Shown: piece by piece, positions 53,820 to 64,000 of the stretch
How the letters are laid out: each line of letters begins with the position of its first letter
How positions within the stretch are numbered: the stretch's first letter is position 1
Assembly (NCBI RefSeq): GCF_902459645.1
Contig: NZ_CABPSK010000002.1
Span: 868,001 to 932,000 of the forward strand
Length of the DNA stretch: 64,000 nt
Origin: Pandoraea pneumonica
GTDB lineage: Bacteria > Pseudomonadota > Gammaproteobacteria > Burkholderiales > Burkholderiaceae
Direction of reading: 5' to 3'
Made by a program: the position numbers and the translations under genes
The notes under the pieces: model-generated
Seen by the model: only the letters and a program-made list of their open reading frames with translations
What the model was told of the DNA's origin: nothing
Databases searched by the model: none

Positions 53820-54275
53820 TCAGGGCTGCCAGTTCGCGAGCGCCGAATGCACGTCTTCGGCACTCGGTGCGTTCGATAACGTCTCGCGCATCGAGCGGTC
53901 CGAGAGCAATTGCGCGATCTCGGACAGAATTTCAAGATGCTGCTGGGTGGCTTGTTCGGGCACTAGCAGGAAGAACAGCAGGGACACGGGCTGGCCGTCC
54001 GGAGCCTCGAAGGGAATCGGCGCTTCCAGGCGCACGAAGGCTGCCATGGGATGCTTCAGGCCCTTGATCCGTCCATGCGGAATCGCCACGCCTTCGCCCA
54101 ATCCGGTCGAGCCGAGCCGCTCGCGCGCGAAGAGATTGTCGGTGATGACAGCGCGGGTGAGGCCGGCATTGCTCTCGAAAAGGAGCCCGGCTTGCTCGAA
54201 GACGCGCTTCTTGCTGGTGACGGAGAGTCCAAGCAGGATGTTGGACGCAGGTAAGAGTTTGACTAAACGGTTCAT
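53820..54275 (-). CDS. ptsN: Nitrogen-regulatory PTS EIIA component
   Basis: A 151-residue EIIA-Ntr that receives a phosphoryl group from NPr and regulates potassium transport and other functions. The phosphorylated histidine is in AIPHGRIKGL. Other family segments are NRLVKLLPASNILLGLSVTSKKRVFEQAG at the start and FFLLVPEQATQQHLEILSEIAQLLSD. ATG at 54273-54275 gives the canonical start. It is 236 bp downstream of hpf past a terminator and is followed by hprK. Confidence 0.95.
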   Translation of the reverse strand: MNRLVKLLPASNILLGLSVTSKKRVFEQAGLLFESNAGLTRAVITDNLFARERLGSTGLGEGVAIPHGRIKGLKHPMAAFVRLEAPIPFEAPDGQPVSLLFFLLVPEQATQQHLEILSEIAQLLSDRSMRETLSNAPSAEDVHSALANWQP

Positions 54276-54385
54276 CTTGTAATGCGGGCGAACGCGTAGT
54301 CGCCCTCCAACCCCCGATTGACCTCGCATTATAGACCACCTGCCGCCGGCCCCGCGCCAATCACCAGACGATGCGCCGAACCATA

Positions 54386-54411
54386 TAAAAGGGGCCGTTC
54401 TACGGCCCCGC
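54386..54411 (-). terminator. Rho-independent terminator between hpf and ptsN
   Basis: GGGGCCG and CGGCCCC form a 7-bp stem around TTCTA; on the minus strand it is followed by TTTTAT. It implies ptsN has its own promoter in the following 100 bp or receives read-through. Confidence 0.7.
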
Positions 54412-54511
54412 GGTGGGTGATGCCAGACTATGACAGACGCAATTGCAGGCGCGAGGTTCCGCGCGGGTTTTCGCTAATGTCAGTCGACGCGACTACCACG
54501 CCAGGAAGCTT

Positions 54512-54865
54512 TCATTGCAGCGGTTCCTGTTCGGGCGGTTGCTGATGCTTGAGGGCCTCGCGGCCGTGATCCTGAACCTTGTCCTTGTACTGGATTACCT
54601 TGCGGTCGAGCATGTCGATCAGCTTGTCGATGGCGGCGTACATATCTTCGTCACACTTCTCGACGAAAATCTCCTTACCCTTGAGATACACGGTAACGCT
54701 AGCAACTTGGCGCCCCGTTTTCTCTTTGGTCTTGTCGACAGATAGGATCACCTCGGCTCCGATCAACTGGTCGAAATGGCGCAACACGCGTTCAAGCTTG
54801 TTGATCACAAATTCGCGCAGCGAAGGCGTGAGTTCGAGATGGTGTCCACTGATCTTCAGATTCAT
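54512..54865 (-). CDS. hpf: Ribosome hibernation promoting factor
   Basis: A 117-residue short-form HPF/YfiA-family protein that binds the 30S decoding centre and inactivates ribosomes in stationary phase. It begins [45 protein letters not shown]-type sequence and contains the [21 protein letters not shown] helix of the beta-alpha fold. It is the first gene downstream of rpoN, the conserved proteobacterial order, and may be sigma-54 regulated through it. Confidence 0.95.
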   Translation of the reverse strand: MNLKISGHHLELTPSLREFVINKLERVLRHFDQLIGAEVILSVDKTKEKTGRQVASVTVYLKGKEIFVEKCDEDMYAAIDKLIDMLDRKVIQYKDKVQDHGREALKHQQPPEQEPLQ

Positions 54866-55004
54866 AGCTGCTCTCCTTGCTGAAATGCCGAAGTGCGGGC
54901 CACGTCACATAGACGGGCTAGCGGGAGTGCGAGCCAAACATGTGACGCAATGTCGCACTGCGGCGTTATGCCCCAGCAGGCCAACACGGCTCACCAGGAC
55001 TGTC

Positions 55005-56495
55005 CTACAAAGATTTGCGCAAGTTGACTGCGGGAATTCGCATGGCTTCGCGGTACTTGGCGACGGTGCGTCGCGCGACCACGAACCCTTGCTCTGCCAG
55101 CAGTTCCGCGATACGGCTGTCGGAAAGGGGGCTCTGCGGGTCTTCGGCTCCTATCAGTTGCTTGATGAGGGCACGGATGGCCGTAGATGACGCGGCCCCT
55201 CCGGCTTCCGTCGCGACGTGTGAACCAAAGAAGTACTTAAGCTCGAAAGTTCCGAATGGAGTGAGCATGTACTTACTGGTTGTCACGCGCGAAATCGTGG
55301 ATTCGTGTAATCCCAGCGTATCAGCAATCTCGCGCAAAACCAAGGGGCGCATGCCGATTTCGCCGTGGGAAAAGAAGTTCTTTTGACGCTCGACAATCGC
55401 CTGCGCCACACGCAGGATCGTGTCGAAACGCTGCTGAATGTTTTTGATCAGCCAGCGCGCTTCCTGCAATTGCTGTTGCAGATTCCCGGTGCCCGGATCG
55501 TTGCGGTTATTTCGCAGAATACGGGCATACATTTCGTTGATGCGCAGACGCGGCATCACTTCGGGATTGAGCTCTGCGGTCCAGCCGCTGCCCTGCCGGC
55601 GCACCAGCACGTCGGGGACGACGTAGTCGGCTTGCGGCGTGCCGTAAGCGGCGCCGGGGAACGGATCGAGCGAGCGAATGAGTTGGTGTGCGGCGCGCAG
55701 GCTATCTTCGCCAACCCCCAGCACGCGGCGCAGGCGCGTGTAATCGCGCGCAGCCAGCAATTCCAGATGATCGGAGACGATGCGCAGCGAGATGGTACGG
55801 ATCGGGCTCGCGGGCAGCCGCTGCAATTGCAGCCGCAGGCATTCTGCGGGGGTGCGGGCACCGACGCCGGCGGGGTCGAAGCTTTGCAGCAATGCCAGCG
55901 CGGCGTTGATTTCTTCGGCTTCCAGCGACAACTCTTCGGTCACTTCTGCCTGAATTTCGTCGAGCGTCGTGCCCAGATAGCCGTCTTCGTCGAGCGACTC
56001 GATGAGAAATTCCACCAACGCGCGATCGCGCGGCGCCGCCTTGGTCACACGCAACTGTGCGAGCAGATGCTCGCGCAGATTCGGATGATCGACGTGCAAT
56101 TGCGGGCGCGCGTTGTTGTCGTCGTCGTCGGTGGCGTTGCCCGTGCGGGCGAAGTCGTTCAGGCTCCAGTCGCTGCCGCTGTCTTGGCCGTTGTCGTCGA
56201 AGCGGGTTTCGCCATCGAGCTCGCGTGCCTCGTCGTGACCGTTACCTTCGCTGGGCGCGTCGTTCGTGCTGCTGACCGATGACGTGCGTTCGTTGCGCAG
56301 CGAGCCATCGGTACCCACGCGCACCGACCCGGCGAGCCAGTCGTCTTCGCGCTCGAGCATCGGGTTCTGGGTGAGGGCGTGCTCGACTTCTTGTTGCAGT
56401 TCGAGCGTCGACAGTTGCAACAACCGGATGGATTGTTGCAACTGCGGTGTGAGGGTCAGGTGTTGCGAGGTGCGAAGTTGGAGGGTCGGTTTCAT
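55005..56495 (-). CDS. rpoN: RNA polymerase sigma-54 factor
   Basis: A 496-residue sigma-54. Region I is glutamine- and leucine-rich ([28 protein letters not shown]), region II is acidic ([23 protein letters not shown]), and region III ends with the helix-turn-helix [19 protein letters not shown] and the RpoN box [13 protein letters not shown] at 56493-56495 follows AAGGCGAG; an ATG six codons upstream has no binding site. It sits between lptB and hpf in the usual order. Confidence 0.96.
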   Translation of the reverse strand: MKPTLQLRTSQHLTLTPQLQQSIRLLQLSTLELQQEVEHALTQNPMLEREDDWLAGSVRVGTDGSLRNERTSSVSSTNDAPSEGNGHDEARELDGETRFDDNGQDSGSDWSLNDFARTGNATDDDDNNARPQLHVDHPNLREHLLAQLRVTKAAPRDRALVEFLIESLDEDGYLGTTLDEIQAEVTEELSLEAEEINAALALLQSFDPAGVGARTPAECLRLQLQRLPASPIRTISLRIVSDHLELLAARDYTRLRRVLGVGEDSLRAAHQLIRSLDPFPGAAYGTPQADYVVPDVLVRRQGSGWTAELNPEVMPRLRINEMYARILRNNRNDPGTGNLQQQLQEARWLIKNIQQRFDTILRVAQAIVERQKNFFSHGEIGMRPLVLREIADTLGLHESTISRVTTSKYMLTPFGTFELKYFFGSHVATEAGGAASSTAIRALIKQLIGAEDPQSPLSDSRIAELLAEQGFVVARRTVAKYREAMRIPAVNLRKSL

Positions 56496-56589
56496 AACGT
56501 TTCTCGCCTTCATTGTAGAGGCTTTGTCACGTCAGCGAAACCGGCCTGCCTCGCTATCGGAGGCAGGGTTTACATGCGAAAAATTAGCT

Positions 56590-57393
56590 TTACATCCGGA
56601 AATTTTCGCCCAGATACACGCGCCGGACGCTTTCGTCGGCAACGATCTGGTCAGGCGTGCCGGCGGCGAGCACCGAGCCTTCGCTGATGATGTACGCGTG
56701 ATCGCAGATACCCAGCGTTTCGCGCACGTTGTGGTCGGTAATCAGGACACCGATACCTCGGTCCTTCAGGAAGCGCACAATCCGCTGAATTTCCAGCACG
56801 GCGATCGGGTCCACGCCCGCAAACGGCTCGTCGAGCAGGATGAAGCGCGGTTGCGTGGCCAAAGCACGGGCAATTTCCACGCGGCGGCGTTCGCCGCCCG
56901 AGAGCGACATGGCCGGGTTTTCACGCAAATGCGCGACTTGCAGTTCGTCGAGCAGCGCTTCGATGCGGCGCTCGATTTCATCGCGCTTGAGCGGCTTGCC
57001 CTGCGCATCGACCTGCAATTCGAGCACGGCGCGAATATTGTCTTCGACCGTCAGTTTGCGAAAGACCGAGGCTTCCTGCGGCAGATACGAGACGCCCATG
57101 CGGGCGCGCTCGTGAATCGGCAGTTCGCTGATCAAATTGCCGTCGAGCTGAATTTCGCCGTCGTCGGCGGGCACCAGCCCCACGATCATGTAGAACGACG
57201 TGGTCTTGCCAGCACCGTTCGGCCCGAGCAGACCCACGACTTCGCCGCTTTTCACGTCGAGCGAGACGTCCTTGACGACCGTGCGCGCGCCGTATTGCTT
57301 CTTGAGCGAGCGCACAACGAGCGCGCTCGGCTTGCCCGCCATACCGGCGCTCTGGTTGATGCTGGAGGCGTTGCTTTGGGCAGGATTACTCAC
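56590..57393 (-). CDS. lptB: LPS export ABC transporter ATP-binding protein
   Basis: A 267-residue ATPase driving LptFG-mediated extraction of lipopolysaccharide from the inner membrane. Walker A is [16 protein letters not shown], the signature [15 protein letters not shown], Walker [14 protein letters not shown] and H-loop DHNVRETL. The start is GTG 57393, overlapping lptA by 8 bp. An N-terminal Ser/Asn-rich extension of 25 residues precedes the usual start of the domain. Confidence 0.95.
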   Translation of the reverse strand: MSNPAQSNASSINQSAGMAGKPSALVVRSLKKQYGARTVVKDVSLDVKSGEVVGLLGPNGAGKTTSFYMIVGLVPADDGEIQLDGNLISELPIHERARMGVSYLPQEASVFRKLTVEDNIRAVLELQVDAQGKPLKRDEIERRIEALLDELQVAHLRENPAMSLSGGERRRVEIARALATQPRFILLDEPFAGVDPIAVLEIQRIVRFLKDRGIGVLITDHNVRETLGICDHAYIISEGSVLAAGTPDQIVADESVRRVYLGENFRM

Positions 57394-58114
57394 GCGGATT
57401 CTCGATGCGTTTGGAAGGGGCTAGCGCCGGCAGGTCGCCTTTGGGCGCCGCAGCGGGCTTGCTTGCGCCGCCGGGCTGGGCTTGGCTGTCGCCGGTCGCA
57501 TTGCGGGGCGCGAGGGTGGCGCGCACACGGCCCTTCGGATTGTTCGAATTGATCTGGTCGGCACCGCTATTGGCGGTGTAGACCTCGTTGTAGGTGTCGT
57601 ACGTGATCACGCTGCCGTGCACCTCGTCGAGCACCCTCGTGCCACCGGCCAGCCGCTTGAGCGTGGCCCGCGTGGTCAGCGTGGCGACTTCGGTCTTGCC
57701 GTTGTAGTAAATCGTCTCGCCCCAGCCGTCGATGTACTCGTCCAGGCCATCGCGTTTCTGGCGCATATAGGCGAGCGGGCCGCCCGGCTTGTAGTAAGCG
57801 GTGGCGTACTGATAGCCTTCGGGGTCCTGAGTCACTTCCACGCGATCGGCCTTGAGGATGATGGTCCCCTTGGTCATCGTCACGTTGCCGGTGAAGATGT
57901 TGACCTGCTTGAGGTCGTCATAGCTCAGGTGATCCGCTTCGATATTGAGCGGCTTGTCGCGGTCGGCGCGTTCGGCATGGGCGAGCGGCGAGGCGAGTGC
58001 GCCGAGCACCGCGAAGGCGGTGGCCAGAGCGCGCACAGAGCGGCCAAACGATTGGCGCAGCGAGCCGCCGAGCGGACGATGGAAAGCGGGTCGCAGGTAA
58101 GGGCGATCGGTCAT
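57386..58114 (-). CDS. lptA: Lipopolysaccharide transport periplasmic protein LptA
   Basis: A 242-residue OstA/LptA-family protein that bridges the periplasm in the Lpt machine. A long signal region ends [12 protein letters not shown], and the jellyroll domain begins [25 protein letters not shown] with [15 protein letters not shown]. The C-terminal 50 residues are Ala/Pro-rich and disordered. It overlaps lptC (ATGA) and lptB, so the three are coupled. Confidence 0.93.
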   Translation of the reverse strand: MTDRPYLRPAFHRPLGGSLRQSFGRSVRALATAFAVLGALASPLAHAERADRDKPLNIEADHLSYDDLKQVNIFTGNVTMTKGTIILKADRVEVTQDPEGYQYATAYYKPGGPLAYMRQKRDGLDEYIDGWGETIYYNGKTEVATLTTRATLKRLAGGTRVLDEVHGSVITYDTYNEVYTANSGADQINSNNPKGRVRATLAPRNATGDSQAQPGGASKPAAAPKGDLPALAPSKRIENPRE

Positions 58115-58797
58115 GGGGTCTTGGGGCCCTGTGTGGTCGGGGGTGGCGCGCTCGGAGCGGGGGCTGCCGGAGCGCCGGTTGTTGCGGCGGGCTGCACTGG
58201 CGGCTTCTTGCCAAGCTCGGCCGGCTGAATTGTGCCATGCACATTGCCGAGCAATTGTACGGCCCGCGAGATGTTATTGAAAATCATGCCGTCGCCATAC
58301 ATCACCGACTGGCCACGGTAGAGCGTAACCGGCAGTTCCGTGCGCACGATGTCTTCGTTCACGAGCACCTGAAAGTGCTCGGACAATGCGCGCATTTCCG
58401 GGTCGCGCGGGCCCGGCTGGCGAACCACGACGGCATCGTCGTACAAATCGACGACCGACATGTCGGCGTTGAGCGTGCCGCGCTTGCTGGTGGCGGTGAC
58501 TTCCGGCGAATCGGGGGTGAAGGCGCGCACGGCGGGCAACGTCATAGCCGTCGTCGCGTCGTCTTCGAAGTGCGTCATGTGCACGGCATTGACGCGGTAC
58601 TGCGTGAGCCCGGTCGGCGACAGCATGGAGATCACCATGTTGTCGGCGTAGTAATCGGGAACGTGCTTTTTCACATAAGGTGTGCGATCGGCATCGGACG
58701 GCAGCGTGCGTTGCACGAGCCAGTAGGTGCCTGCGGCGAGGCCGGCCAGCACCGTGATGGCGATGAGTGAAGCAGGCGAGACGCGTTGTACGGCCAT
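58111..58797 (-). CDS. lptC: LPS export ABC transporter periplasmic protein LptC
   Basis: A 228-residue bitopic protein with a single N-terminal transmembrane helix (SLIAITVLAGLAAGTYWLVQ) and a periplasmic jellyroll domain, docking LptB2FG to LptA. The motif PDYYADNMVISMLSPTGLTQYRVNA is typical of betaproteobacterial LptC. The last 35 residues are Pro/Ala-rich. It overlaps lptA by four bases and follows kdsC by 24 bp. Confidence 0.92.
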   Translation of the reverse strand: MAVQRVSPASLIAITVLAGLAAGTYWLVQRTLPSDADRTPYVKKHVPDYYADNMVISMLSPTGLTQYRVNAVHMTHFEDDATTAMTLPAVRAFTPDSPEVTATSKRGTLNADMSVVDLYDDAVVVRQPGPRDPEMRALSEHFQVLVNEDIVRTELPVTLYRGQSVMYGDGMIFNNISRAVQLLGNVHGTIQPAELGKKPPVQPAATTGAPAAPAPSAPPPTTQGPKTP

Positions 58798-58821
58798 GGG
58801 TTCTTCGGCTCCGTAGGCGCG

Positions 58822-59412
58822 TCAGGCGAGGGCTGCCGCGAGCAGGGCGTCGTAACGTCCCTGCGCACGCAGAATGAAGTCACACAGCTCGCGCACAGCA
58901 CCGTTGCCGCCGCGCATGCTGGCGATCCAATGGCAGCGCGACTGCACTTCGGCGTGGGCGTTGGCCGGGCACGCGGCAAACCCTACGCGGGTCAGCACGG
59001 GCAAGTCGGGCCAGTCGTCACCGATATGGCCGCAGGCGTCGGCACTTACCGACACTTTGGCGCACAGGTCTTCGAAGGCAACTCGCTTATCGTGCACACC
59101 CTGATAAACATGAGCAACGCCCAGATCGGCGGCCCGTTTGGCCACGATGTCCGACTTGCGGCCCGTGATGATGGCCGTGACGATGCCCGCTTCCGCGAGC
59201 AGTTTCAGGCCATGGCCGTCGAGCGAGTCGAACGTTTTGAACGTCTCGCCGGTCGGGCCGTAGCGCAGGCCACCGTCGGTGAGTACGCCGTCGACATCGA
59301 AGACCATCACACGCAGCTTCGCGGCGCGCGCCGTAGCGGCGTCCAGATCGAAATCAGCGGTGGGAGGGGTAGCAGGGGAGGTGCGAGGTTGATTCATGGG
59401 GCGCAGACTCAC
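58822..59412 (-). CDS. kdsC: 3-deoxy-D-manno-octulosonate 8-phosphate phosphatase
   Basis: A 196-residue HAD-superfamily phosphatase that releases KDO from KDO-8-phosphate for lipopolysaccharide core synthesis. The HAD motif I is VFDVDGVLTDG, motif II TGRKS and motif IV GHIGDDWPDLPVL. The GTG start at 59412 overlaps the kdsD stop as GTGA; ATG 59397, five codons in, is an alternative. It is cotranscribed with kdsD and the lpt genes. Confidence 0.95.
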   Translation of the reverse strand: MSLRPMNQPRTSPATPPTADFDLDAATARAAKLRVMVFDVDGVLTDGGLRYGPTGETFKTFDSLDGHGLKLLAEAGIVTAIITGRKSDIVAKRAADLGVAHVYQGVHDKRVAFEDLCAKVSVSADACGHIGDDWPDLPVLTRVGFAACPANAHAEVQSRCHWIASMRGGNGAVRELCDFILRAQGRYDALLAAALA

Positions 59413-60389
59413 ACGACCTTAGCGGCGAACAGGTCGTGGACGTTCAGCGCGCCTACCAGGCGGTCGTTCTCGGTCACGAGCAATTGCATGATGCCGAAGC
59501 GCTCCATGAGCTCCGCGGCTTCGGCGGCCAGTTGATCGGGGCCGATGGTACGCGGGCCGGCGGTCATCACGTCGGCCAGTTTCAGCGCGCTGAAGTCGAG
59601 CGTGCGCTTGAACAAACGGCGCAAGTCACCGTCCGTGAAGATACCGACCACATGATCGTCGGCATCGACAATCGCGGTCATGCCGAGCCCCTTGGCCGTC
59701 ATTTCAAGGAGCGCGTCCGACAGGCTGGCATCGGCGCGCACACGCGGCACGCGCTCGCCGGTGCGCATCACATCGCGCACGAACGTGAGCAGGCGGCGGC
59801 CCAACGAGCCACCCGGATGCGAGCGGGCGAAATCTTCTGCACCGAAGCCACGCGCGTCGAGCAAGGTGACGGCAAGTGCATCGCCAAGGGCGAGTGCGGC
59901 GGTCGTGCTGGCGGTGGGCGCGAGGTTGAGCGGGCAGGCTTCCTTTTCGACGTGCGCATCGAGATGCACGTCCGACAGGCGCCCGAGGCTTGAATTCGCA
60001 TTGCCGGTCATGGCGATCAGCTTCGCGCCGAGGCGCTTGACCATCGGCAGCACGCTCACCAGTTCGCCGGTCTCGCCGGAGTTGGAGAGCGCGACGACAA
60101 CGTCGTCTGCGGTGATCATGCCCAGATCACCGTGGCTGGCTTCAGCGGGGTGTACAAAGAAAGCGGGCGTGCCGGTGCTGGCGAAAGTGGCCGCCAACTT
60201 GCGGCCGATGTGGCCCGATTTGCCCATGCCGGTTACGACGACGCGGCCGCGGCAGGCGAGCAGCAGCGAGACCGCTTCAAAGAAGCTGCCGTCGAGGTGC
60301 GCGGCGACGCGTTCGATGGCGTCCGCTTCGGTGCGCAACACCTCCCGGGCGACCTCGAGTGCCCGGCCTGGATTGATTTTCGCTATCAT
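59409..60389 (-). CDS. kdsD: Arabinose-5-phosphate isomerase (KpsF/GutQ family)
   Basis: A 326-residue isomerase that converts ribulose 5-phosphate to arabinose 5-phosphate, the first step of KDO synthesis. An N-terminal SIS domain contains GMGKSGHIGRKLAATFASTGTPAFFVHPAEASHGDLGMI and ALSNSGETGE; two CBS domains follow after residue 210 (MRTGERVPRV and MTAGPRTIGPD). It is the first gene of the kdsD-kdsC-lptCAB-rpoN cluster and is divergent from the antiporter gene. Confidence 0.95.
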   Translation of the reverse strand: MIAKINPGRALEVAREVLRTEADAIERVAAHLDGSFFEAVSLLLACRGRVVVTGMGKSGHIGRKLAATFASTGTPAFFVHPAEASHGDLGMITADDVVVALSNSGETGELVSVLPMVKRLGAKLIAMTGNANSSLGRLSDVHLDAHVEKEACPLNLAPTASTTAALALGDALAVTLLDARGFGAEDFARSHPGGSLGRRLLTFVRDVMRTGERVPRVRADASLSDALLEMTAKGLGMTAIVDADDHVVGIFTDGDLRRLFKRTLDFSALKLADVMTAGPRTIGPDQLAAEAAELMERFGIMQLLVTENDRLVGALNVHDLFAAKVV

Positions 60390-60569
60390 GCGCGGAGTAT
60401 ATCAAAATGGCTGCGGCACCGAGGGACAGCCGCGCCAGGCTTAGGCGTGCGACGCCTAGCTCATGCCGCCTCCTGCCGCCGACGTGATCCGATTCCGTCA
60501 TCGGGACTCAAACTGGCACGACACTTGCGTCGCAAGTGCCGAGCTCACCCAGGAAACCCACCTCCGCTG

Positions 60570-62552
60570 ATGGCTTCACCGCTCGAACTCACTCTCGTTC
60601 TGTTGTTTGCCGCCTGCGTCGGGGTGGTGCTGTTCCGCATGCTGCACTTGCCGCCGATGCTCGGCTATCTGAGCGTGGGCATCGTCATCGGCCCGCATGC
60701 GCTCGGGCTGGCGTCCGATTCGCAACGCGTGCAGTACCTCGCCGAGTTTGGCGTGGTGTTTCTGATGTTCTCCATCGGTATCGAATTCTCGCTGCCTAAA
60801 TTAAAGAGCATGCGAAGGGTGGTGCTTGGCCTCGGGGTCTCGCAGGTTCTAGGCACGTTGCTCGTGGCGGTGGGCATCGGTGCGCTCGTCAACTTGTTCT
60901 GGTCCTTCTCGTGGCAGGCATCGGTCGCGTTGGGCGGCGCGCTGGCCATGTCGTCGACGGCCATCGTCACCAAGATGCTGGCCGAGCGGCTCGAACTCGA
61001 GACCGAGCACGGGCGCAACATCATGGGCGTGCTGCTGTTTCAGGACTTGGCCGTGGTGCCGCTGCTCATCGTGATCTCGGCGCTGGGCGGCAACTCGAAA
61101 GCCCTGGTGCTGGCGCTGTCGCTGGCGGCGCTCAAGATCACGGGCGCTCTCGCGCTGCTGCTGTGGGTCGGGCAGAAATTGGTGGGGCGTTGGTTCCACA
61201 TCGTCGCGGCTCGCCGCTCGCAAGAGCTGTTCATGCTCAACCTGTTGCTGCTGACACTGGGCCTCGCCTACATCACCGAGCATCTGGGCCTCTCCATGGC
61301 ATTGGGCGCGTTCATCGCGGGCATGCTGATCGCCGAGACACCGTTCCGGCACCAAGTGGAAGACGACATCAAGCCGTTCCGCGACGTCTTGCTGGGCCTG
61401 TTCTTCATCACGACGGGCATGTTGCTCGACCCGGTCATCGTGGTGAAGCAGCCGCTGCTCGTGCTGCTCTTCTTCGTCGGACCGCTGCTCGTCAAATTCA
61501 CGTTGATCGCAGGCCTTGCGCGTATTTTCGGCAGTGCGCCGGGTACCGCGATCCGTACCGGCCTCGGCTTGGCGCAGGCGGGCGAATTCGGCTTCGTGCT
61601 GCTCAACCTCGTGATCGACCGGAACCTGCTCGACCCGTCGCTCTCACAGGCGGTGCTCGCGGGCATGCTGCTCTCGATGCTGTGCGCACCGTTCCTCATC
61701 ATCAACGCCGACCGTATCGCCCTGCGCTTCGTCGCGAACGAATGGATGATGCAGTCGCTGCAAATGACGCGCATCGCCACGCAGAGCATCAAGACCTCGG
61801 GCCACGTGATCATCTGCGGCTACGGTCGTTGCGGCCAGAATCTGGCGCGCATGCTCGAACAAGAGGGCATCGGCTACGTCGCGCTCGATCTCGACCCCGA
61901 CCGCGTCATGGAAGCCGCTAGCTCGGGCGAAACCGTAGTGTTCGGCGACGCGGCGCGCCGTGAAGCGCTCGTTGCTGCCGGTATCCATCGCGCTGCCGGT
62001 ATCGTCGTGACGTACGACAGCACACCGGCCGCGCTCAAAGTGTTGGCACAGGTGCAGGCGTTGGAGCCCACGTTGCCGGTGGTGGTGCGCACCGTCGACG
62101 ACACCCATATCGACGACCTGATCGCTGCGGGCGCCACCGAAGTCGTGCCCGAAATCGTCGAGGGCAGCCTGATGCTCGCGTCGCATGCGCTCGTGCTGAT
62201 GGGCGTGCCGATGCGCCGCGTCTTGCGCCGCGTGGCGCAGGCCCGTAACGAGCGCTATAGCCTGTTGCGCGGCTACTTCCACGGTCTTGATGATGACGAT
62301 GAAGGCGGCGAGCGCGAGCAGGTTCGCCTGCAATCGGTACCGCTCACGCTCAACGCCGACGCGGTGGGCCGCACGCTGGGCGAATTGAAACTGGACAAAC
62401 TGGGCGTGACGGTCACGGCCATTCGCCGCCACGGCATTCGCGGCGTAGAGCCAGTCGCCGAAACGCGGCTGATGGCCGAAGACATCGTCGTGCTGCGCGG
62501 CCTACCCGAAAAACTCGCGGCGGCAGAGCAGCGGCTACTTGGCCGGGGCTGA
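60570..62552 (+). CDS. Monovalent cation:proton antiporter, KefB/YbaL-like
   Basis: A 660-residue CPA2-family antiporter. The N-terminal 390 residues form about twelve transmembrane helices beginning [41 protein letters not shown], with [17 protein letters not shown] in the conserved exchange region. A RCK_N nucleotide-binding domain follows ([35 protein letters not shown]), then a TrkA-C domain at the C-terminus. Such proteins exchange potassium or sodium for protons and are gated by nucleotides or glutathione conjugates. ATG 60570 gives the usual start; the frame is open upstream across the kdsD promoter. Confidence 0.93.
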   Translation: MASPLELTLVLLFAACVGVVLFRMLHLPPMLGYLSVGIVIGPHALGLASDSQRVQYLAEFGVVFLMFSIGIEFSLPKLKSMRRVVLGLGVSQVLGTLLVAVGIGALVNLFWSFSWQASVALGGALAMSSTAIVTKMLAERLELETEHGRNIMGVLLFQDLAVVPLLIVISALGGNSKALVLALSLAALKITGALALLLWVGQKLVGRWFHIVAARRSQELFMLNLLLLTLGLAYITEHLGLSMALGAFIAGMLIAETPFRHQVEDDIKPFRDVLLGLFFITTGMLLDPVIVVKQPLLVLLFFVGPLLVKFTLIAGLARIFGSAPGTAIRTGLGLAQAGEFGFVLLNLVIDRNLLDPSLSQAVLAGMLLSMLCAPFLIINADRIALRFVANEWMMQSLQMTRIATQSIKTSGHVIICGYGRCGQNLARMLEQEGIGYVALDLDPDRVMEAASSGETVVFGDAARREALVAAGIHRAAGIVVTYDSTPAALKVLAQVQALEPTLPVVVRTVDDTHIDDLIAAGATEVVPEIVEGSLMLASHALVLMGVPMRRVLRRVAQARNERYSLLRGYFHGLDDDDEGGEREQVRLQSVPLTLNADAVGRTLGELKLDKLGVTVTAIRRHGIRGVEPVAETRLMAEDIVVLRGLPEKLAAAEQRLLGRG

Positions 62553-62698
62553 CGCCGAGGTCGGCGCCCTCCCGGCGCCACCCACGCCAACCTGTCTCAG
62601 CGCACGTCATCAAGCGGGAACCGTCGTTTTGGCATAATGTGGACTTTCGGGCGTCCGCCCGAGTGAATTCCACCAAGCATCCAGAAAGAAGGATCCCC

Positions 62699-63250
62699 GT
62701 GCAGATCGACGAGTCCCCTGCCGCCTATATCAAGAGCCAGATTCGCACCGTCCCCGACTGGCCCGCGCCCGGCGTGCAGTTCCGCGACATCACGCCGCTG
62801 CTCAAGAACCCGCGCACGCTGCGGGTCCTGATCGACGTGTTCGTGCATCGCTACATGGACCATCGTCCCGACTACATCGCGGGACTCGACGCAAGGGGCT
62901 TCATCCTCGGCTCGATCCTCGCGTACGAGCTGAACATCGGTTTCATCCCCATCCGCAAGAAAGGCAAGCTGCCGTACCAGACCGTAGCTGAAGAGTACGA
63001 ACTGGAATACGGCAGCGCGACCGTCGAGATCCATGCCGACGCGTGCGGCCCCGGCGATCGCGTGCTGCTGATCGACGATCTGGTCGCCACTGGCGGCACC
63101 ATGCTCGCGGGCAAGAAGCTGCTCGAACGGCTGGGTGCCACCGTTATCGAAGGCGCGGCCATTGTCGATTTGCCTGAACTCGGCGGCTCGCGTCTGATCC
63201 GCGACGCCGGTTTGCCGCTTTTCCTGCTGTGCTCGTTCGAGGGCCACTGA
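62699..63250 (+). CDS. apt: Adenine phosphoribosyltransferase
   Basis: A 183-residue purine-salvage enzyme forming AMP from adenine and PRPP. Conserved segments are [43 protein letters not shown] and [15 protein letters not shown], with the PRPP loop [17 protein letters not shown]. The start is GTG 62699 behind AAGGATCC; the frame is open twenty codons further upstream without homology. It lies between the antiporter and a LysE-type exporter. Confidence 0.94.
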   Translation: MQIDESPAAYIKSQIRTVPDWPAPGVQFRDITPLLKNPRTLRVLIDVFVHRYMDHRPDYIAGLDARGFILGSILAYELNIGFIPIRKKGKLPYQTVAEEYELEYGSATVEIHADACGPGDRVLLIDDLVATGGTMLAGKKLLERLGATVIEGAAIVDLPELGGSRLIRDAGLPLFLLCSFEGH

Positions 63251-63314
63251 CCTTACCGTCGACCTCGCGCCCGCCTTACCTTTCGCCTTTTCGCCACCCG
63301 ACCCGGACGCTGCG

Positions 63315-63929
63315 ATGCCCAACCTCTGGCTGTTTTTGCTGACCTCGGTGGCGATCACGCTCGCGCCGGGCCCCGACAACATGCAGGTCATTGCGCGCGG
63401 CATCGCGCAGGGGCGCCGCGCGGGCCTCGCAGCGGCGGCTGGCTTTACCGCGGGTTGCCTGTTCCACACGACCATTGCAGCCGTCGGTCTGGCAACCGTC
63501 TTGCGCTCGTCGCCGTTCGCGTTTGAAGCGATCAAGCTGGTCGGCGCGGCTTATCTCGTCTGGATCGGCATCAAGGCGCTGCGTGCGCGCGGCGGCCTGA
63601 CGATGGCGAGCAGCGCAGCCCCGCAACCGCTGTGGGGCGTCTTTCGCCAGAGCGTGTTCGCGAACATGCTGAACCCGAAGGTCACGCTCTTCTTCCTCGT
63701 GTTTCTGCCGCAATTCGCCACCGCTGACGCGGCCCATCCGGGCGCGCAGATGTTCCTGCTGGGGCTGGTCTTCATGGCGCAGACCATCGTCGTATTCAGC
63801 CTGTACGGCTGGTTCGCGGGCGTGCTGGGCACGTGGCTCAAGCGCCGGCCGGGGGCAGGGCGCTGGCTCGATCGCGTGGCCGGGATGATCTTCATCGGGC
63901 TGGGTGTGCGCGTCGCGTTGCAGGGGTAA
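63315..63929 (+). CDS. LysE/RhtB family amino-acid exporter
   Basis: A 204-residue inner-membrane exporter with six transmembrane helices of the RhtB type. The start LWLFLLTSVAITLAPGPDNMQVIARGIAQGRRAGLAAAAGFTAG and the NMLNPKVTLFFLVFLPQF segment are diagnostic of the family, whose members export threonine, homoserine lactone, leucine or other neutral amino acids. It begins 64 bp after apt. The substrate cannot be deduced from the sequence. Confidence 0.9.
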   Translation: MPNLWLFLLTSVAITLAPGPDNMQVIARGIAQGRRAGLAAAAGFTAGCLFHTTIAAVGLATVLRSSPFAFEAIKLVGAAYLVWIGIKALRARGGLTMASSAAPQPLWGVFRQSVFANMLNPKVTLFFLVFLPQFATADAAHPGAQMFLLGLVFMAQTIVVFSLYGWFAGVLGTWLKRRPGAGRWLDRVAGMIFIGLGVRVALQG

Positions 63930-64000
63930 CGTACGCCGCACCGTGTCGCCACAAGCGCATTCGTGCGTTCCCAAAAAAGATTTCGTAGTCCAACCGTCAC

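Overview
The window looks like a chromosomal segment of a high-GC betaproteobacterium in the Burkholderiaceae. Pandoraea is my best guess, from the housekeeping gene order and the overall protein character; genus-level assignment is inference only. Most of the sequence is conserved core genome with tight operons. I see no phage, transposase, integrase, CRISPR array or rRNA operon.

Layout. 1-3.5 kb: the end of gpsA, a macro-domain deacetylase, trmL, comF and a BioC-like methyltransferase. 3.5-13.9 kb: an accessory cluster of nine co-directional, mostly overlapping genes plus a convergent luxR-type regulator; this is the most interesting part. 14.4-24.7 kb: the aa3-type cytochrome c oxidase locus (DUF2244, coxB, coxA, a 39-aa assembly protein, ctaG, DUF2970, coxC, DUF2909, surf1, a SCO-like gene, ctaA, ctaB, sco). 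24.7-26.4 kb: two tandem paralogous genes of unknown function. 26.5-29.8 kb: the cytochrome bd operon cydP-cydA-cydB-cydX. 30.1-31.2 kb: rpoH with a perfect CIRCE operator. 31.3-41.1 kb: an NTF2-like protein, an octamer repeat array, ybiB, maiA, a LysE/ArgO exporter, ftsY, two M16 peptidases and an ABC-2 exporter. 41.3-49.1 kb: rsmD, coaD, ferredoxin, pth, rplY, prs, tRNA-Gln, ispE, lolB and a TPR protein. 49.2-60.4 kb: mutM, mutY, then leftward rapZ, psiF, hprK, ptsN, hpf, rpoN, lptB, lptA, lptC, kdsC and kdsD. 60.5-64 kb: a KefB-like antiporter, apt and a LysE/RhtB exporter.

The accessory cluster (about 3529-13894) encodes SbnA- and SbnB-like enzymes expected to make L-2,3-diaminopropionate. 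It also encodes a divergent adenylosuccinate-synthetase paralogue, an AurF/CmlI-type diiron oxygenase with all seven metal ligands, an N-acetylornithine-carbamoyltransferase-like enzyme, a threonine-synthase-like PLP enzyme, a D-amino-acid-oxidase-like flavoprotein, a flavin-reductase-domain protein and an NHL beta-propeller. There is no NRPS, PKS or carrier protein. The LuxR-type protein keeps every residue normally used to bind acyl-homoserine lactones, and a near-palindromic CT-N12-AG lux-box candidate lies upstream of the first gene. I read this as a quorum-controlled pathway to a small, possibly N-oxygenated and ureido-bearing, diaminopropionate-derived amino-acid analogue. I do not know a described pathway with this gene set. 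The product, and whether the adenylosuccinate synthetase is a biosynthetic enzyme or a self-protection copy, are inference.
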